From contig NZ_CP018866.1 of assembly GCF_002250055.1 (NCBI RefSeq), forward strand, positions 2,410,501-2,474,500: a stretch of 64,000 nt of DNA. The letters are read 5' to 3'. Shown here piece by piece: positions 35,405 to 46,027 of the stretch (the first letter of the stretch is position 1; each line of letters starts with the position of its first letter). This DNA comes from Sutcliffiella cohnii. GTDB lineage: Bacteria > Bacillota > Bacilli > Bacillales > Bacillaceae_I. The position numbers and the translations under genes were made by a program. The notes under the pieces are model-generated. The model saw nothing but the letters and a program-made list of their open reading frames with translations, did no database searches and had not been told where the DNA came from.

Positions 35405-35421
35405 TTTCTAATTTTTAGAAA
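35405..35421 (-). promoter_or_regulatory. Palindrome upstream of the BmrC/D-like pair
   Basis: TTTCTAA-TTT-TTAGAAA, two perfect 7-base arms, 45 to 61 bases before the BmrC-like start, near a -10-like TATTAT. Candidate operator for a local or remote repressor. Confidence 0.35.
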
Positions 35422-35460
35422 CAAATATTTTTCTTAGAAGATTCGAGATCATTTTTACAA

Positions 35461-35490
35461 AAAAAGAAAAAGCACCCATAACGGATGCTT
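35461..35490 (-). terminator. Terminator of yneF
   Basis: 8-bp stem AAGCATCC / GGGTGCTT with one G-T pair and a 5-base loop, then TTTTCTTTTT on the minus strand. Confidence 0.7.
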
Positions 35491-35498
35491 GTCCTCTA

Positions 35499-35717
35499 TT
35501 ATTTCATTTGGTTGTTCATTGCTTTCATCATTTGAGTAATTTTCTTCTGTGAAGGCTTCATACCCATTTGCATCATCATTACTTTTAACATTTGCTCGTT
35601 GATTGGTGGGTTTTTCTTTAAGTAAGTCATCATATACTTACGTGCGATGAAAAATCCAAGAGCAACACCTGCAATAAGTGCAAGAACAATTAATAGTATC
35701 CAAATCCAAGTGTTCAT
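35499..35717 (-). CDS. yneF: YneF family (UPF0154) small membrane protein
   Basis: 72 residues. One N-terminal membrane helix ([20 protein letters not shown]), then [20 protein letters not shown], a block nearly invariant in UPF0154, and a Met/Lys-rich C-terminal helix. Function unknown; conserved in many Firmicutes. AAGGAGG before ATG. Follows sirA as in B. subtilis. Confidence 0.9.
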   Translation of the reverse strand: MNTWIWILLIVLALIAGVALGFFIARKYMMTYLKKNPPINEQMLKVMMMQMGMKPSQKKITQMMKAMNNQMK

Positions 35718-35863
35718 CTTGCTATTTCCTCCTTAAAACATGTCTACCAATGTAGTTTACTAAACAAATTTATATTATACAACATCTCCCTTTCATTTTC
35801 TAAATTTATTTATTTTTTTCCTATGTTCTATTAGTAATATAATGCGATTGATAGTATAATCTT

Positions 35864-36301
35864 TTATACAAAATTTCTTTGTTTAATTGGTTGAAGCCAA
35901 CCGTAACGCTCCGCCTTTATATCAATCGCTAAATAGTATGGGGCATCTTTACGAATCACTTCAAATAAAATGGATTCTGCTTCAAAGGAGCCCGTTGCGG
36001 ATAATTCAATATAATTTTCGTATAAAGATAATTTTGCGCTTGATTTAACTTTAGGGATCCATATTGTATGCTCATGTCCTTTAAAAGCATAGTCTTTCCG
36101 CTTACTTAACGTTTGTTTCAATAATTGGGATAATGAGTATTCTTGGATTGGTAAAGTTATATATTCGATTTGTTTTTTTATTATTGGTTGCAAGTTTTTG
36201 CTTTGCTCATATTCTTGAAAAAGTTGAAATAGCTTATACTCTTGTCCAACGTAATATTCCACAATCTCTTCTTTCATTAAATAAATGGTATATTGTCTCA
36301 T
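35864..36301 (-). CDS. sirA: Sporulation inhibitor of replication SirA
   Basis: 145 residues from the ATG of MRQYTIYLMKEE, with AGGAG at 8 bases. It matches B. subtilis SirA (YneE) in length, start, QIEYITLPI and the end FEVIRKDAPYYLAIDIKAER followed by YGWLQPIKQRNFV. SirA is made under Spo0A~P, binds domain I of DnaA and blocks new replication rounds in sporulating cells. Lies between tkt and yneF as in B. subtilis. Confidence 0.92.
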   Translation of the reverse strand: MRQYTIYLMKEEIVEYYVGQEYKLFQLFQEYEQSKNLQPIIKKQIEYITLPIQEYSLSQLLKQTLSKRKDYAFKGHEHTIWIPKVKSSAKLSLYENYIELSATGSFEAESILFEVIRKDAPYYLAIDIKAERYGWLQPIKQRNFV

Positions 36302-36422
36302 TTGGCCCACTCCTATTTCTATTTCACTCTATTATAAGTATAGAAAATAGTAGAAAAAATGTTTGTCTATTAGTGGAGCATGAAAGAACTATTTTTGTCG
36401 AAACAATATAAAAGTTACAAAA

Positions 36423-36448
36423 AAGGTAGCACTTTTGTGTGCTACCTT
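36423..36448 (-). terminator. Terminator of tkt
   Basis: 10-bp perfect stem AAGGTAGCAC / GTGCTACCTT with a 6-base loop, then TTTTGTAAC on the minus strand; six bases beyond the tkt stop. Confidence 0.85.
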
Positions 36449-36453
36449 CAAAG

Positions 36454-38457
36454 TTAAGACAATAATTGTTTTACTTTTGTTACTACATTCGGAACAGTAA
36501 AGCCGTATTCCTCCATTATTTTTTCTCCTGGTGCTGATGCGCCAAACGTATGAATGGCTACAATATCTCCTTCATCACCTACATAGCGCTCCCAACCTAG
36601 TGGATTTGCCATTTCAATTCCTAACCTTTTTTTCACACTTTTAGGTATTACTGATTCCTTATACTCTTTTGATTGTTTTTCAAATCGATCCCAAGATGGC
36701 ATACTAATAACTGAAACTTCAATTCCTTCTTGGCGTAATGCTTCTTGAGCTTGAACTGCTAAACCGACTTCTGAACCAGTAGCAAGAAGTAACGCATCGG
36801 CAGTTTCCTTCTGCGCAGGAGAAATCACGTAAGCACCTTTTGAAACACCTTCATATGCATTTTTGTCCGTATCTTTTATAGTCGGTAAGTTTTGGCGAGT
36901 TAATACTAATGCAGTAGGTGTTTGTGTTGATTCCATCGCAACTCTCCATGCAGCAGCGGTTTCATTTCCGTCAGCTGGTCTAATGACAGATAAATTAGGC
37001 ATACAGCGTAAAGAAGGTAGTTGCTCAATTGGCTCATGCGTTGGACCATCTTCACCAACAGCTATACTATCATGAGTAAACACATACGTAACAGGCAATT
37101 GTTGAAGGGCTGCTAATCGAATGGCAGGACGCAAATAATCGGAGAAAACGAAGAACGTTCCACCAAATATTCTTAATCCACCATGAAGCGCAATTCCGTT
37201 CATAGCAGCGCCCATTCCGAACTCACGAACCCCAAACCAAATGTTTCTACCGCTATAATCTTCTGGTGTATAATCTTTTTCGCCTTTAATCATCGTATTG
37301 TTAGATCCTGCTAAATCAGCTGACCCTCCGAGTAATTGTGGCATATTCTTTGCTATCGCATTCATTACTTCACCCGAAGATGCTCGAGAAGCAAGACTTT
37401 TCCCTTCTTCATATACAGGTATATCTTGGTCCCATCCTTCCGGAAGTTTACCCTCTATCGCACCTTGAAGTTGTTTACCGATTTCCGGATATTTCTCCTT
37501 GTATTGAGCAAAGAGGTTATTCCATTCATTTTCAAGTTGGTTACCTTTCTCTTCAACAGTAGCTCGGAAGTGCTCATATACTTCTTCAGGCACGTGGAAA
37601 TCATTTTCAAACGTCCATTTATAAGCTTCTTTTGTTAACTTCCTTTCATCCTCACCTAGTGGCTTTCCGTGTACATCAGAAGTACCGGACATATTTGGAG
37701 ACCCGTAACCAATTGTCGTTTTCACCTCTATTAATGTAGGACGGTTAAGATCTGATTGGGCTTCCTTCAATGCATTAGAGATTTCGTTTAGGTCATTACC
37801 ATCTTCTACACGAACATATTGCCATCCATATGCGTTGAAACGATCCTTTATACTTTCTGAGAAGGAGCGATTCAAATCTCCATCTAACGAAATATCATTC
37901 GAATCATATAGGACAACTAATCTACCGAGTTTTAAATGTGCAGCTAAAGAAGCAGCTTCTCCGGATACACCTTCCATTAAATCACCATCACCACATATAC
38001 TATATGTAAAATGATTAATTAGCTCAAAGTTTTCTTTATTATATGTATGAGCTAAATGGCGTTCGGCCATCGCCATACCAACTGCCATTGCAATTCCTTG
38101 TCCGAGCGGTCCAGTAGTCGCATCTACTCCTGGTGTATGACCAAATTCTGGATGACCAGGAGTCTTACTACCCCACTGACGAAATTGCTTTAAATCGTCC
38201 ATTGTTACGTCATATCCTGATAAATGTAATAAACTATACAATAGCATGGAACCATGACCAGCAGATAGAACAAAACGATCACGATTAAACCATGTAGGAT
38301 TTTTTGGATTATGGTTCATAAAACTAGTCCAAAGCGTATAAGCCATTGGCGCTGCTCCCATCGGCATTCCTGGGTGACCAGACTTTGCTTTTTCAATTGC
38401 ATCAATAGATAATGTACGGATCGTTGCAATTGATAATTGATCTACATTTAAAGTCAT
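36454..38457 (-). CDS. tkt: Transketolase
   Basis: 667 residues, the usual length. Landmarks are [32 protein letters not shown], the TPP/Mg site [23 protein letters not shown] and, in the pyrimidine domain, [13 protein letters not shown] and [20 protein letters not shown]. It moves two-carbon units between pentose- and hexose-phosphates with thiamine diphosphate, in the cytoplasm. GAAGG lies 10 bases before ATG. Single gene between ynzC and sirA. Confidence 0.96.
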   Translation of the reverse strand: MTLNVDQLSIATIRTLSIDAIEKAKSGHPGMPMGAAPMAYTLWTSFMNHNPKNPTWFNRDRFVLSAGHGSMLLYSLLHLSGYDVTMDDLKQFRQWGSKTPGHPEFGHTPGVDATTGPLGQGIAMAVGMAMAERHLAHTYNKENFELINHFTYSICGDGDLMEGVSGEAASLAAHLKLGRLVVLYDSNDISLDGDLNRSFSESIKDRFNAYGWQYVRVEDGNDLNEISNALKEAQSDLNRPTLIEVKTTIGYGSPNMSGTSDVHGKPLGEDERKLTKEAYKWTFENDFHVPEEVYEHFRATVEEKGNQLENEWNNLFAQYKEKYPEIGKQLQGAIEGKLPEGWDQDIPVYEEGKSLASRASSGEVMNAIAKNMPQLLGGSADLAGSNNTMIKGEKDYTPEDYSGRNIWFGVREFGMGAAMNGIALHGGLRIFGGTFFVFSDYLRPAIRLAALQQLPVTYVFTHDSIAVGEDGPTHEPIEQLPSLRCMPNLSVIRPADGNETAAAWRVAMESTQTPTALVLTRQNLPTIKDTDKNAYEGVSKGAYVISPAQKETADALLLATGSEVGLAVQAQEALRQEGIEVSVISMPSWDRFEKQSKEYKESVIPKSVKKRLGIEMANPLGWERYVGDEGDIVAIHTFGASAPGEKIMEEYGFTVPNVVTKVKQLLS

Positions 38458-38527
38458 TCGTATATACCTTCTTTCTTCTTTTCTTTAGTCATGCTATTTA
38501 TAGTATGTACAAAATACACTCGGATGT

Positions 38528-38758
38528 TTAATGAAATTTTTTATTTTGCTCATCCTTTAATTTTTGAGGGGTTACATCATTTCCGTTTGGATCGACGATT
38601 GTTACTGATTTCAATGTATCTACCATAGAAGATCGAAACGTTTTTACATATTCCGCTCTTAATTCTTTTTGTTCTTTAGCCTCTTCTTCTGTTAAACCTT
38701 CTGATTTTGCTTTTTTTGCAAGTAGATTAATTCTTTTCATTTTATCTTGTGAAAGCAT
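38528..38758 (-). CDS. ynzC: DUF896 protein YnzC
   Basis: 76 residues, helical: MKRINLLAKKAKSEGLTEEE, then QKELRAEYVKTFR, the DUF896 signature, and VTIVDPNGNDVTPQKL. In B. subtilis ynzC is the last gene of the SOS-induced yneA-yneB-ynzC unit; the structure is a three-helix bundle of unknown function. Here it lies 117 bases after yneB. AAAGGAG before ATG. Confidence 0.92.
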   Translation of the reverse strand: MLSQDKMKRINLLAKKAKSEGLTEEEAKEQKELRAEYVKTFRSSMVDTLKSVTIVDPNGNDVTPQKLKDEQNKKFH

Positions 38759-38875
38759 ATTAAAACTCCTTTTATCTTTTACGTAATAGTTTAAATAATT
38801 TTCCTTTTTGTTTTGGGTTTATTAAATGTCTCTAACCCCAGTTAACAGTTCTTAATTTGCTACTTTTCCATCTTA

Positions 38876-39562
<687 letters not shown>

Positions 39563-39591
39563 TCAAATAAATTTATTATTATTCTATCATG

Positions 39592-39605
39592 CAAACATAT
39601 ATTCT
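39592..39605. promoter_or_regulatory. Weak LexA-like box near the yneB promoter
   Basis: CAAACATATATTCT resembles CGAACATATGTTCG with three mismatches. It lies in the lexA-yneB divergent gap over the likely yneB -35 (TTGCAT on the minus strand). Confidence 0.4.
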
Positions 39606-39614
39606 GCTATTTTT

Positions 39615-39654
39615 CGAACTTATGTTTGTATACTATAGGTAATTATGCTATAAT
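39615..39654 (+). promoter_or_regulatory. lexA promoter with overlapping LexA box
   Basis: LexA (DinR) box CGAACTTATGTTTG (39615-39628), one mismatch from the CGAAC-N4-GTTCG consensus, overlaps -35 TTGTAT (39626-39631). After a 17-base spacer comes -10 TATAAT (39649-39654). This supports autorepression of lexA. Confidence 0.8.
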
Positions 39655-39686
39655 ATTCTTAATAATACATATAGAGGTGCGGGGAA

Positions 39687-40304
39687 ATGAAACTATCTAA
39701 AAGACAAGAAGATATTTTAAATTTCATTAAGCAAGAAGTACAAGCAAAAGGCTATCCACCTTCTGTACGTGAAATTGGAGAAGCTGTTGGGTTAGCATCC
39801 AGTTCAACTGTTCACGGTCACCTAGCTAGACTCGAAAGTAAAGGATACATTAGAAGAGATCCAACAAAACCGAGAGCAATTGAAGTGATTAGTTTAGATG
39901 ACAAGCAAATTCCTAAAGTAAATGCAGTGAATGTTCCGATTGTCGGTAAAGTAACTGCTGGTCAACCAATAACAGCAATTGAAAATATCGATGAATATTT
40001 TCCACTACCTGATCGATATGTTGCTCCTGACGAGCATGTATTTATGTTGGAAGTTATGGGAGACAGTATGATTGAAGCTGGAATTTTGGATGGAGACTTA
40101 GTTATTGTTCGTCAACAACAATCAGCTAATAATGGAGATATTGTTGTAGCGATGACAGAAGACGACGAAGCAACTGTGAAACGATTCTTTAAAGAAAAGG
40201 ATTATATTCGATTACAACCAGAGAACTCCTCTCTAGAGCCTATTATAGTGCGAAATGTATCCATTCTAGGTAAAGTTATTGGCGTTTATCGAAATATACA
40301 TTAA
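39687..40304 (+). CDS. lexA: SOS regulatory repressor LexA
   Basis: 205 residues. N-terminal winged helix ([33 protein letters not shown]), then the autocleavage domain: cleavage bond Ala91-Gly92 in KVTAGQP, nucleophile Ser127 in MGDSMIEAG and Lys165 in EATVKRF, at the same positions as B. subtilis LexA. RecA filaments trigger self-cleavage after DNA damage. GGGGAA before ATG. Divergent from yneB with a LexA box between. Confidence 0.97.
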   Translation: MKLSKRQEDILNFIKQEVQAKGYPPSVREIGEAVGLASSSTVHGHLARLESKGYIRRDPTKPRAIEVISLDDKQIPKVNAVNVPIVGKVTAGQPITAIENIDEYFPLPDRYVAPDEHVFMLEVMGDSMIEAGILDGDLVIVRQQQSANNGDIVVAMTEDDEATVKRFFKEKDYIRLQPENSSLEPIIVRNVSILGKVIGVYRNIH

Positions 40305-40309
40305 AAAAA

Positions 40310-40348
40310 AGGGTTCAAAAAGTCATAGCAATCGACTTTTTGAACCCT
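40310..40348 (+). terminator. Terminator of lexA
   Basis: 15-bp perfect stem AGGGTTCAAAAAGTC / GACTTTTTGAACCCT, 9-base loop, six bases after the lexA stop. The following tract (CTTAAG) has few T, so stem strength must carry it. Confidence 0.75.
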
Positions 40349-40513
40349 CTTAAGTGACTAAAACAATTAGTTTTTATCACTGTCTTTTTTTTGACAAACT
40401 CATATTTTATTTACATAGATATTGCTTTATTAGCTAATTCGACATCATTTTGTAGTAGCTAATACAAACTAAAAAGTCAGCAGGATATTCACCCCACTGA
40501 TTTTCATACTTCA

Positions 40514-41134
40514 TTATAGTTCTACTTTAAAAGACTTCTCTTCACCAATTTCATTTCCGCTACCATCAGTTGGAGCAGGAATCTTTACTTCTACCCATTC
40601 TAATTCTTCGACGTTTCCAGTCTCTAATAAGAAGAATAACGACCCTTGCTTCGTTTCACTCTTTTCAAATTCACTATCGATTATAACACTCAATTTTTCA
40701 CTAGGTGAGACTTCTTCTCCATTACTCGTTGTTATTTTTATATCACCTGCTTGAATAACAACATCTTGTTCAGAGGAATTCACTACTTCCATATCTATTT
40801 GCACATATTCAATATAATCTTCACCAACAAATTCTTTAAAATCGTCATAAAGTTCCCCGCTTAATGTTGCTACTTGTGGGATGTGAAAGGATAACGGTCC
40901 AACCTCAACATTACCTACTTTATAGTTGCGAGCAACAAGTGTAAATTTACCACCTTCTGTATCCATTACATCACCAGGCTTAGATTGCCATTGTTGTTCT
41001 TCTTCATCAGCTACTTGTTGATCTTGCTTTTGCTGTTCATCTTCTGTGTTCGCCACATCTGCATTATCGTTAGAACATGCCGTAATAAGTAAACTTAAAA
41101 ATAATGCAATTGACAATGTTTTGATAATTTTCAT
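40514..41134 (-). CDS. Predicted lipoprotein, DUF4352-like
   Basis: 206 residues. Signal peptide MKIIKTLSIALFLSLLITAC with lipobox ITAC and Cys20, then an acidic, Gln-rich linker (about 22-48), then an immunoglobulin-like domain (YIEYVQIDMEVVNSSEQDVV, GDIKITTSNGE). This strand pattern is that of DUF4352/telomeric-repeat-type lipoprotein domains of Bacillus. Anchored on the outer membrane face; function unknown. AAGGGGGA before ATG. Single gene, convergent with lexA. Confidence 0.75.
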   Translation of the reverse strand: MKIIKTLSIALFLSLLITACSNDNADVANTEDEQQKQDQQVADEEEQQWQSKPGDVMDTEGGKFTLVARNYKVGNVEVGPLSFHIPQVATLSGELYDDFKEFVGEDYIEYVQIDMEVVNSSEQDVVIQAGDIKITTSNGEEVSPSEKLSVIIDSEFEKSETKQGSLFFLLETGNVEELEWVEVKIPAPTDGSGNEIGEEKSFKVEL

Positions 41135-41226
41135 TATAGTTGTCCCCCTTATTTATATGATTGATTATACTGCATTCGACAAACTTGGTAAAGAAACTTA
41201 CCTACTTTTTCAATACACAAAATAGA

Positions 41227-41257
41227 AACCCCTCAACACCATAGGTATCAAGAGGTT
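41227..41257 (-). terminator. Terminator of glnA
   Basis: On minus-strand RNA a 14-bp stem forms (AACCUCUUGAUACC with GGUGUUGAGGGGUU) using several G-U pairs, with a 3-base loop. It lies 7 bases after glnA and is followed by TCTATTTTGTG. The G-U pairs show it is meant to work on this strand. Confidence 0.75.
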
Positions 41258-41264
41258 AAACTAA

Positions 41265-42599
41265 TTAATATTGAGTTAAATATTGGTCACGTTCCCATGG
41301 GTGAACTTGACTTCTAAACATATCCCATTCAATCTCTTTAGCTTCAATAAAGTGCTCCAATAAATGATCACCTAATGCTGATTGAATAACATCATTTTCT
41401 TTTAATAATTCAAGAGCTTGCGCTAATGTTGCCGGTAAATCTACAATACCTTCTGCCAAACGCTCTTCTTTGTTCATTACATAAATGTTACGATCTACTG
41501 GCGCAGGTGGAGTTAAACTATTTTTGATACCATCTAGTCCTGCCTTTAATAGAACAGCCATTGCTAAATATGGATTAGCCGCTGGGTCTACACTACGCAC
41601 TTCCACACGTGTACTTATGCCACGAGATGCAGGAATACGAACTAAAGGACTACGATTTTGCGCTGACCACGCTACATAACAAGGAGCCTCGTAACCTGGC
41701 ACTAAACGTTTATATGAGTTTACCGTTGGGTTTGTAACAGCTGTAAAATGCGGCGCATGCTTGATGATTCCAGCAATAAATTGTTTTGCCGTTTCACTAA
41801 GTTGTTGTTCCGCTTTTTCATCAAAGAACGCATTTACTCCATTTTTAAATAAAGATACGTTACAGTGCATTCCAGATCCATTCACCCCAAATAGAGGTTT
41901 TGGCATAAACGTTGCATGTAAACCGTGTTTACGCGCAATTGTTTTTACAACAAGTTTAAACGTTTGAATTTCGTCACAAGCTGTAAGAGCATCAGCATAT
42001 TTAAAATCAATTTCATGTTGTCCTGGTGCTACTTCATGATGAGATGCTTCAATTTCAAAGCCCATTTCCTCTAGTTCTAATACGATATCACGTCTACAGT
42101 TTTCCCCTAAGTCTGTTGGAGCTAAGTCAAAGTAACCGCCTTTATCATTTAATTCTAAAGTTGGTTCTCCTTTTTCATCTAACTTAAATAAGAAGAATTC
42201 CGGTTCTGGTCCAAGATTAAAATCTGTGAATCCTAAATCTTCCATTTCTTTCAAAATACGCTTTAAGTTCGTTCTAGGATCACCTTCAAATGGCGTACCG
42301 TCTGCTTTATGAACGTCACAGATGAATCTCGCAACCTTCCCTTTTTCCGATGTCCAAGGGAATACTACAAATGTATTTAGGTCAGGGAATAAATACATAT
42401 CAGACTCTTCAATACGTACAAATCCTTCGATAGAAGACCCATCAAACATCATTTTATTATCTAACGCTTTTTCTAATTGACTTACAGGGATTTCCACATT
42501 TTTAATTGTGCCTAAAATATCTGTAAATTGAAGACGAATATATTTTACATTTTCCTCCTGTACGATGCGCACAATATCTTCTTTCACGTATTTTGCCAT
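41265..42599 (-). CDS. glnA: Glutamine synthetase, type I-alpha
   Basis: 444 residues. Key segments are [17 protein letters not shown] with Arg62 (the feedback-inhibition residue of the I-alpha class), [34 protein letters not shown], and [19 protein letters not shown]. It lacks the adenylylation Tyr loop and the extra insert of the I-beta type. It makes glutamine from glutamate, ammonia and ATP, and in Bacillus the feedback-inhibited enzyme controls TnrA and GlnR. Downstream of glnR with a 71-base gap in one operon. GGGAGG before ATG. Confidence 0.97.
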   Translation of the reverse strand: MAKYVKEDIVRIVQEENVKYIRLQFTDILGTIKNVEIPVSQLEKALDNKMMFDGSSIEGFVRIEESDMYLFPDLNTFVVFPWTSEKGKVARFICDVHKADGTPFEGDPRTNLKRILKEMEDLGFTDFNLGPEPEFFLFKLDEKGEPTLELNDKGGYFDLAPTDLGENCRRDIVLELEEMGFEIEASHHEVAPGQHEIDFKYADALTACDEIQTFKLVVKTIARKHGLHATFMPKPLFGVNGSGMHCNVSLFKNGVNAFFDEKAEQQLSETAKQFIAGIIKHAPHFTAVTNPTVNSYKRLVPGYEAPCYVAWSAQNRSPLVRIPASRGISTRVEVRSVDPAANPYLAMAVLLKAGLDGIKNSLTPPAPVDRNIYVMNKEERLAEGIVDLPATLAQALELLKENDVIQSALGDHLLEHFIEAKEIEWDMFRSQVHPWERDQYLTQY

Positions 42600-42670
42600 T
42601 TTTATTTCCTCCCTAATTTTTTCTCTCAGATTTAATCTTGGTGTTTTATATAAATTTTTAAGCTAACTAA

Positions 42671-43075
42671 TTAATGGAAAAATCGAGACATGTCGCCTTG
42701 GTTTAAACTAGTTTTATTGAATCTACCAGCTTGTAACATTTCGGCTCGAAGTACTTTTCGTAACTCCTCATTCGATAAATCTCGTTTTTCTTTTGTTTTC
42801 ATTTTTTCTTTAACGGTCATGATCGCCGCTTGTTCTTTTAGTTGCATAATTTGTTTAATTCCAGCAATGTTTATTTTTTGCTCTAGTAAACTTTTAATCT
42901 CTAACAAACGATCCACATCATTAAATGAAAATAATCTTCTGTTTCCTTCTGATCTTTCAGGTGTAATTAGTCCATGTTCTTCATAATATCGGATTTGTCG
43001 AGCTGATAGTTCAGTTAATTTCATTACAATACTCATCGGGAACAACGGCATCGATCTTCTCATCTGATCACTCAT
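42671..43075 (-). CDS. glnR: Glutamine synthetase repressor GlnR
   Basis: 134 residues, MerR-type winged helix near the N-terminus ([20 protein letters not shown], then [15 protein letters not shown]) and a short coiled coil. The C-terminal tail (about 15 residues after [11 protein letters not shown]) is the autoinhibitory region that makes glutamine synthetase feedback-bound form a chaperone for DNA binding. It represses its own operon. TTGGAGGG before ATG. Confidence 0.95.
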   Translation of the reverse strand: MSDQMRRSMPLFPMSIVMKLTELSARQIRYYEEHGLITPERSEGNRRLFSFNDVDRLLEIKSLLEQKINIAGIKQIMQLKEQAAIMTVKEKMKTKEKRDLSNEELRKVLRAEMLQAGRFNKTSLNQGDMSRFFH

Positions 43076-43113
43076 TACAAACCCTCCAATAAATTATTCT
43101 TTAAGATATATTT

Positions 43114-43164
43114 ATCTTAAACGATGTTAGATTAACTGTCAACTAAATGTTAGGTTTTCTAACA
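43114..43164 (-). promoter_or_regulatory. glnRA promoter with two GlnR/TnrA boxes
   Basis: Minus strand: -35 TTGACA (43137-43142), 17-base spacer, -10 TAAGAT (43114-43119). Box 1, TGTTAGAAAACCTAACA (43148-43164), fits TGTNA-N7-TNACA exactly and lies just upstream of -35. Box 2, TGACAGTTAATCTAACA (43125-43141), has one mismatch and covers the -35 and spacer. This is the known glnRAo1/o2 layout of B. subtilis. Confidence 0.9.
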
Positions 43165-43201
43165 TCGTTTTTATTAAATAGTAAAATAATATTTTTCCAT
43201 A

Positions 43202-43232
43202 ACAAAAAGACAGTCTATTGACTGTCTTTTGT
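43202..43232 (-). terminator. Terminator of ynbB
   Basis: Long stem AACAAAAGACAGTC / GACTGTCTTTTTGTT with a 4-base loop, starting at the ynbB stop; T-rich within the descending arm. Confidence 0.75.
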
Positions 43233-44500
43233 TAAATCTTTATTAAGTTTTTTGTTAGTAAGGAGTCTATTGCCGTACAAACAGCAATCTTTACATGGGA
43301 ATACGTTAAGCCACCTTGAACATAGGCAACGTATGGAGGTCTAATCGGACCGTCTGCCGTTAATTCAATGCTTGCCCCTTGGACGAATGTGCCGGCAGCC
43401 ATTATAACGTCATCCTCGTATCCAGGCATATAGTTTGGATATGGAGTTACGTGAGAATTAATCGGGGACGCAAATTGGATTGCTTGGCAAAATGCTACCA
43501 TTTTATCTCGGTCATCAAATTGTACAGATTGTATTAAATCGGTCCTTTTACTATCCCAGCTTGGAAATGTATTCATACCTAACTCCTCTAAAAATGCCGC
43601 GGTAAATACCGCTCCTTTTAAAGCTTGTGCAACAACATGAGGCGCAAGGAAAAAGCCTTGATACATTTCTTGTAAAGAATATAGAGAGGCACCAGCTTCT
43701 GCACCAATCCCTGGTGAAGTCATTCTGTATGAGCATGCTTCTACTAGTTCTTGTTTCCCTACAATGTAACCTCCTGTTTTCGCCAATCCTCCACCTGGAT
43801 TTTTGATTAATGAACCAGCCATTAAATCAGCACCAACATGACAAGGTTCCTTAAATTCAATAAATTCACCATAGCAATTATCGACAAAAACGATAACATC
43901 TGATTTAATTTCCTTAACAAAGTTTATCATTTCTTCAATTTCTTCAATCGTATACGACGGTCGGGTAGCATAACCTTTGGAACGCTGTATCCCAATCATT
44001 TTTGTTTTCGGTGTAATTGCGTTACTGACAGCTTCCCAATCAATACTTTTATTATTTTTCAATTCAATCGCTTTATAATTAATATGGAAATCTTTCAAAG
44101 AACCTACTCCAGAACCACGTATACCTACAATTTCTTCTAACGTGTCATAAGGCTTTCCTGTAATATATAACAATTCATCCCCAGGTCGCAAAATACCAAA
44201 TAGAGCAATGGAAATGGCATGTGTTCCAGAAATTATTTGAGGACGAACTAGTGCACTTTCTCCACCCAAAACATCCGCATATACTTTTTCTAATGCATCT
44301 CGCCCCATATCATCGTAACCGTAGCCAGTAGTTGGCATAAAGTGGGCATCGCTAATTCTATGTTGCTGGAAACTTTGAAGAACACGAAATTGGTTCGATT
44401 CACTAACTTGATCTGCTTCTTTTAAAACATCTTGAATCTTTCTTTCAATTTTTTGTACAATCGGTTTTAACGTTTCCCCATGTTGCAAATTTTCTAACAT
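43232..44500 (-). CDS. ynbB: PLP-dependent YnbB (methionine gamma-lyase/aluminium-resistance family)
   Basis: 422 residues. Fold-type I PLP enzyme: TTGYGYDDMGRDALEKVYAD, SGTHAISIALFGILRPGDEL (cofactor-phosphate loop), VFVDNCYGEFIE with the pyridine-binding Asp, and Lys in GSLIKNPGGGLAKTGGYIVG. The family is annotated both as Cys/Met lyase-like and as aluminium-resistance protein; the reaction is not settled. Follows hflX by 20 bases in one operon, as in B. subtilis ynbA-ynbB. AAAGGAG before ATG. Confidence 0.9.
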   Translation of the reverse strand: MLENLQHGETLKPIVQKIERKIQDVLKEADQVSESNQFRVLQSFQQHRISDAHFMPTTGYGYDDMGRDALEKVYADVLGGESALVRPQIISGTHAISIALFGILRPGDELLYITGKPYDTLEEIVGIRGSGVGSLKDFHINYKAIELKNNKSIDWEAVSNAITPKTKMIGIQRSKGYATRPSYTIEEIEEMINFVKEIKSDVIVFVDNCYGEFIEFKEPCHVGADLMAGSLIKNPGGGLAKTGGYIVGKQELVEACSYRMTSPGIGAEAGASLYSLQEMYQGFFLAPHVVAQALKGAVFTAAFLEELGMNTFPSWDSKRTDLIQSVQFDDRDKMVAFCQAIQFASPINSHVTPYPNYMPGYEDDVIMAAGTFVQGASIELTADGPIRPPYVAYVQGGLTYSHVKIAVCTAIDSLLTKNLIKI

Positions 44501-44520
44501 ATGTTTCTCCTTTAATGTTT

Positions 44521-45780
44521 CTATAGTTTTTCTATTGTCTCTGAAAGTCGAGAATCCTTAAAATAGAACCCTTTACATTCATAAGCTTCTTTTACTTCAT
44601 TAAACGTCGTTTTTTCAAGTATCGTTTCTTTTTTTAGTGCTGCTAATAACTTCCCTGAGTCAGATGGTAAAGAAATATTATATGGTTCCATTTTCTGTTT
44701 CATTACTTCTTCAATCTTCCTAACTAACAGGAGTTGATCTTCTTTATTTAGAGCACTAATTACTATACTCTCTTCATTAGTAGAAGGAATAAATGAATCC
44801 GGCATTCTATCCTTTTTATTATAAACAGTTAACGATGGTACATCCTTAACGCCAAGCTCATTTAATAAGGAATGTACTGTTTTTTGATGATTCATATAAT
44901 CCGGGTCCGAACTATCTACAACATGTAGAATAAAATCAGCTTCCACCACTTCCTCTAATGTCGAGCGAAACGCAGCCACTAATGAAGTAGGTAAATCTTG
45001 TATAAACCCTACTGTATCGGTAAGTAATGCTTGATATCCATTGGAGAGTGTTAACTGTCTAGTCGTAGGATCCAGTGTAGCAAATAAAAGGTTTTCTTCA
45101 AATGTATTGGCTTCTGTCAATCGATTAAAAATGGTGGACTTACCAGCATTCGTATAACCAACGAGCGCAATTTGGTACACTTGATTCCTTTTTCGTCTTT
45201 CGCGGTATTGTCCACGATGCTTTACGATATTTTGCAATTGCCTTTTAATATCATCAATTCTTCTATTAATGTGACGGCGATCCGATTCTAATTTGGTTTC
45301 ACCAGGTCCTCTCGTACCGATCCCACCACCTAGTCGTGATAGTTCAATCCCTTTCCCACCTAACCTTGGTAGTAAATATTGCAATTGGGCGAGTTCAACT
45401 TGTAGCTTCCCTTCCTTAGAACGTGCTCTTTGTGCGAAAATGTCTAATATAAGTTGAGTTCGATCAATAACACGAGCATTCAACATAGAAGATAAATTTC
45501 GGTTTTGACTTGGAGAAAGCTCATCGTTGACGATTATCACGTCAAACTCTAACTCTTCTTCCAATGTAATTAATTCTTCTACTTTCCCTTTCCCTATGTA
45601 AGTGGCGGAGTGTACTTTATCTCGCTTCTGTGTTACTACCATGACAACTTCACCATTTGCAGTCTTCGTCAAGGAAGAGAGTTCCTCCATAGAATATTGA
45701 AAATGCTCATCATCTATATATGGTAACTGACAACCGAGTAATAAAACTCTTTCTTTATCATTAATATGTATATCGTTCAA
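44521..45780 (-). CDS. hflX: Ribosome-associated GTPase HflX
   Basis: 419 residues from a TTG after AAGGAG. N-terminal HflX domain with the ND1 glycine-rich region (LPRLGGKGIELSRLGGGIG, RGPGETKLESDRR), then the GTPase: G1 GYTNAGKSTIFN, G3 DTVGFIQDLP, G4 NKKD. HflX splits stalled or hibernating 70S/100S ribosomes. In B. subtilis called YnbA, upstream of ynbB as here. Confidence 0.95.
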   Translation of the reverse strand: MNDIHINDKERVLLLGCQLPYIDDEHFQYSMEELSSLTKTANGEVVMVVTQKRDKVHSATYIGKGKVEELITLEEELEFDVIIVNDELSPSQNRNLSSMLNARVIDRTQLILDIFAQRARSKEGKLQVELAQLQYLLPRLGGKGIELSRLGGGIGTRGPGETKLESDRRHINRRIDDIKRQLQNIVKHRGQYRERRKRNQVYQIALVGYTNAGKSTIFNRLTEANTFEENLLFATLDPTTRQLTLSNGYQALLTDTVGFIQDLPTSLVAAFRSTLEEVVEADFILHVVDSSDPDYMNHQKTVHSLLNELGVKDVPSLTVYNKKDRMPDSFIPSTNEESIVISALNKEDQLLLVRKIEEVMKQKMEPYNISLPSDSGKLLAALKKETILEKTTFNEVKEAYECKGFYFKDSRLSETIEKL

Positions 45781-46027
45781 TCGGTAAACTCCTTTACTTT
45801 TACGTTTTTAGTCAATACGTACATCATATCAAAAAAAGTAAATAAAGTACTACTTTCTTCATATCATTTTTTCCATTTACCAAACTTTTTATTGAAGATT
45901 CATTTTATAAACAGAAGTATAACATTAATACATTAAAGTGCTAAAAATGTATTGATTTATTTGATAAACCACTATAAAATCAGTTATGTTTATATTTTTT
46001 ATTGAATGATTAAACGGAGTGGTTATT

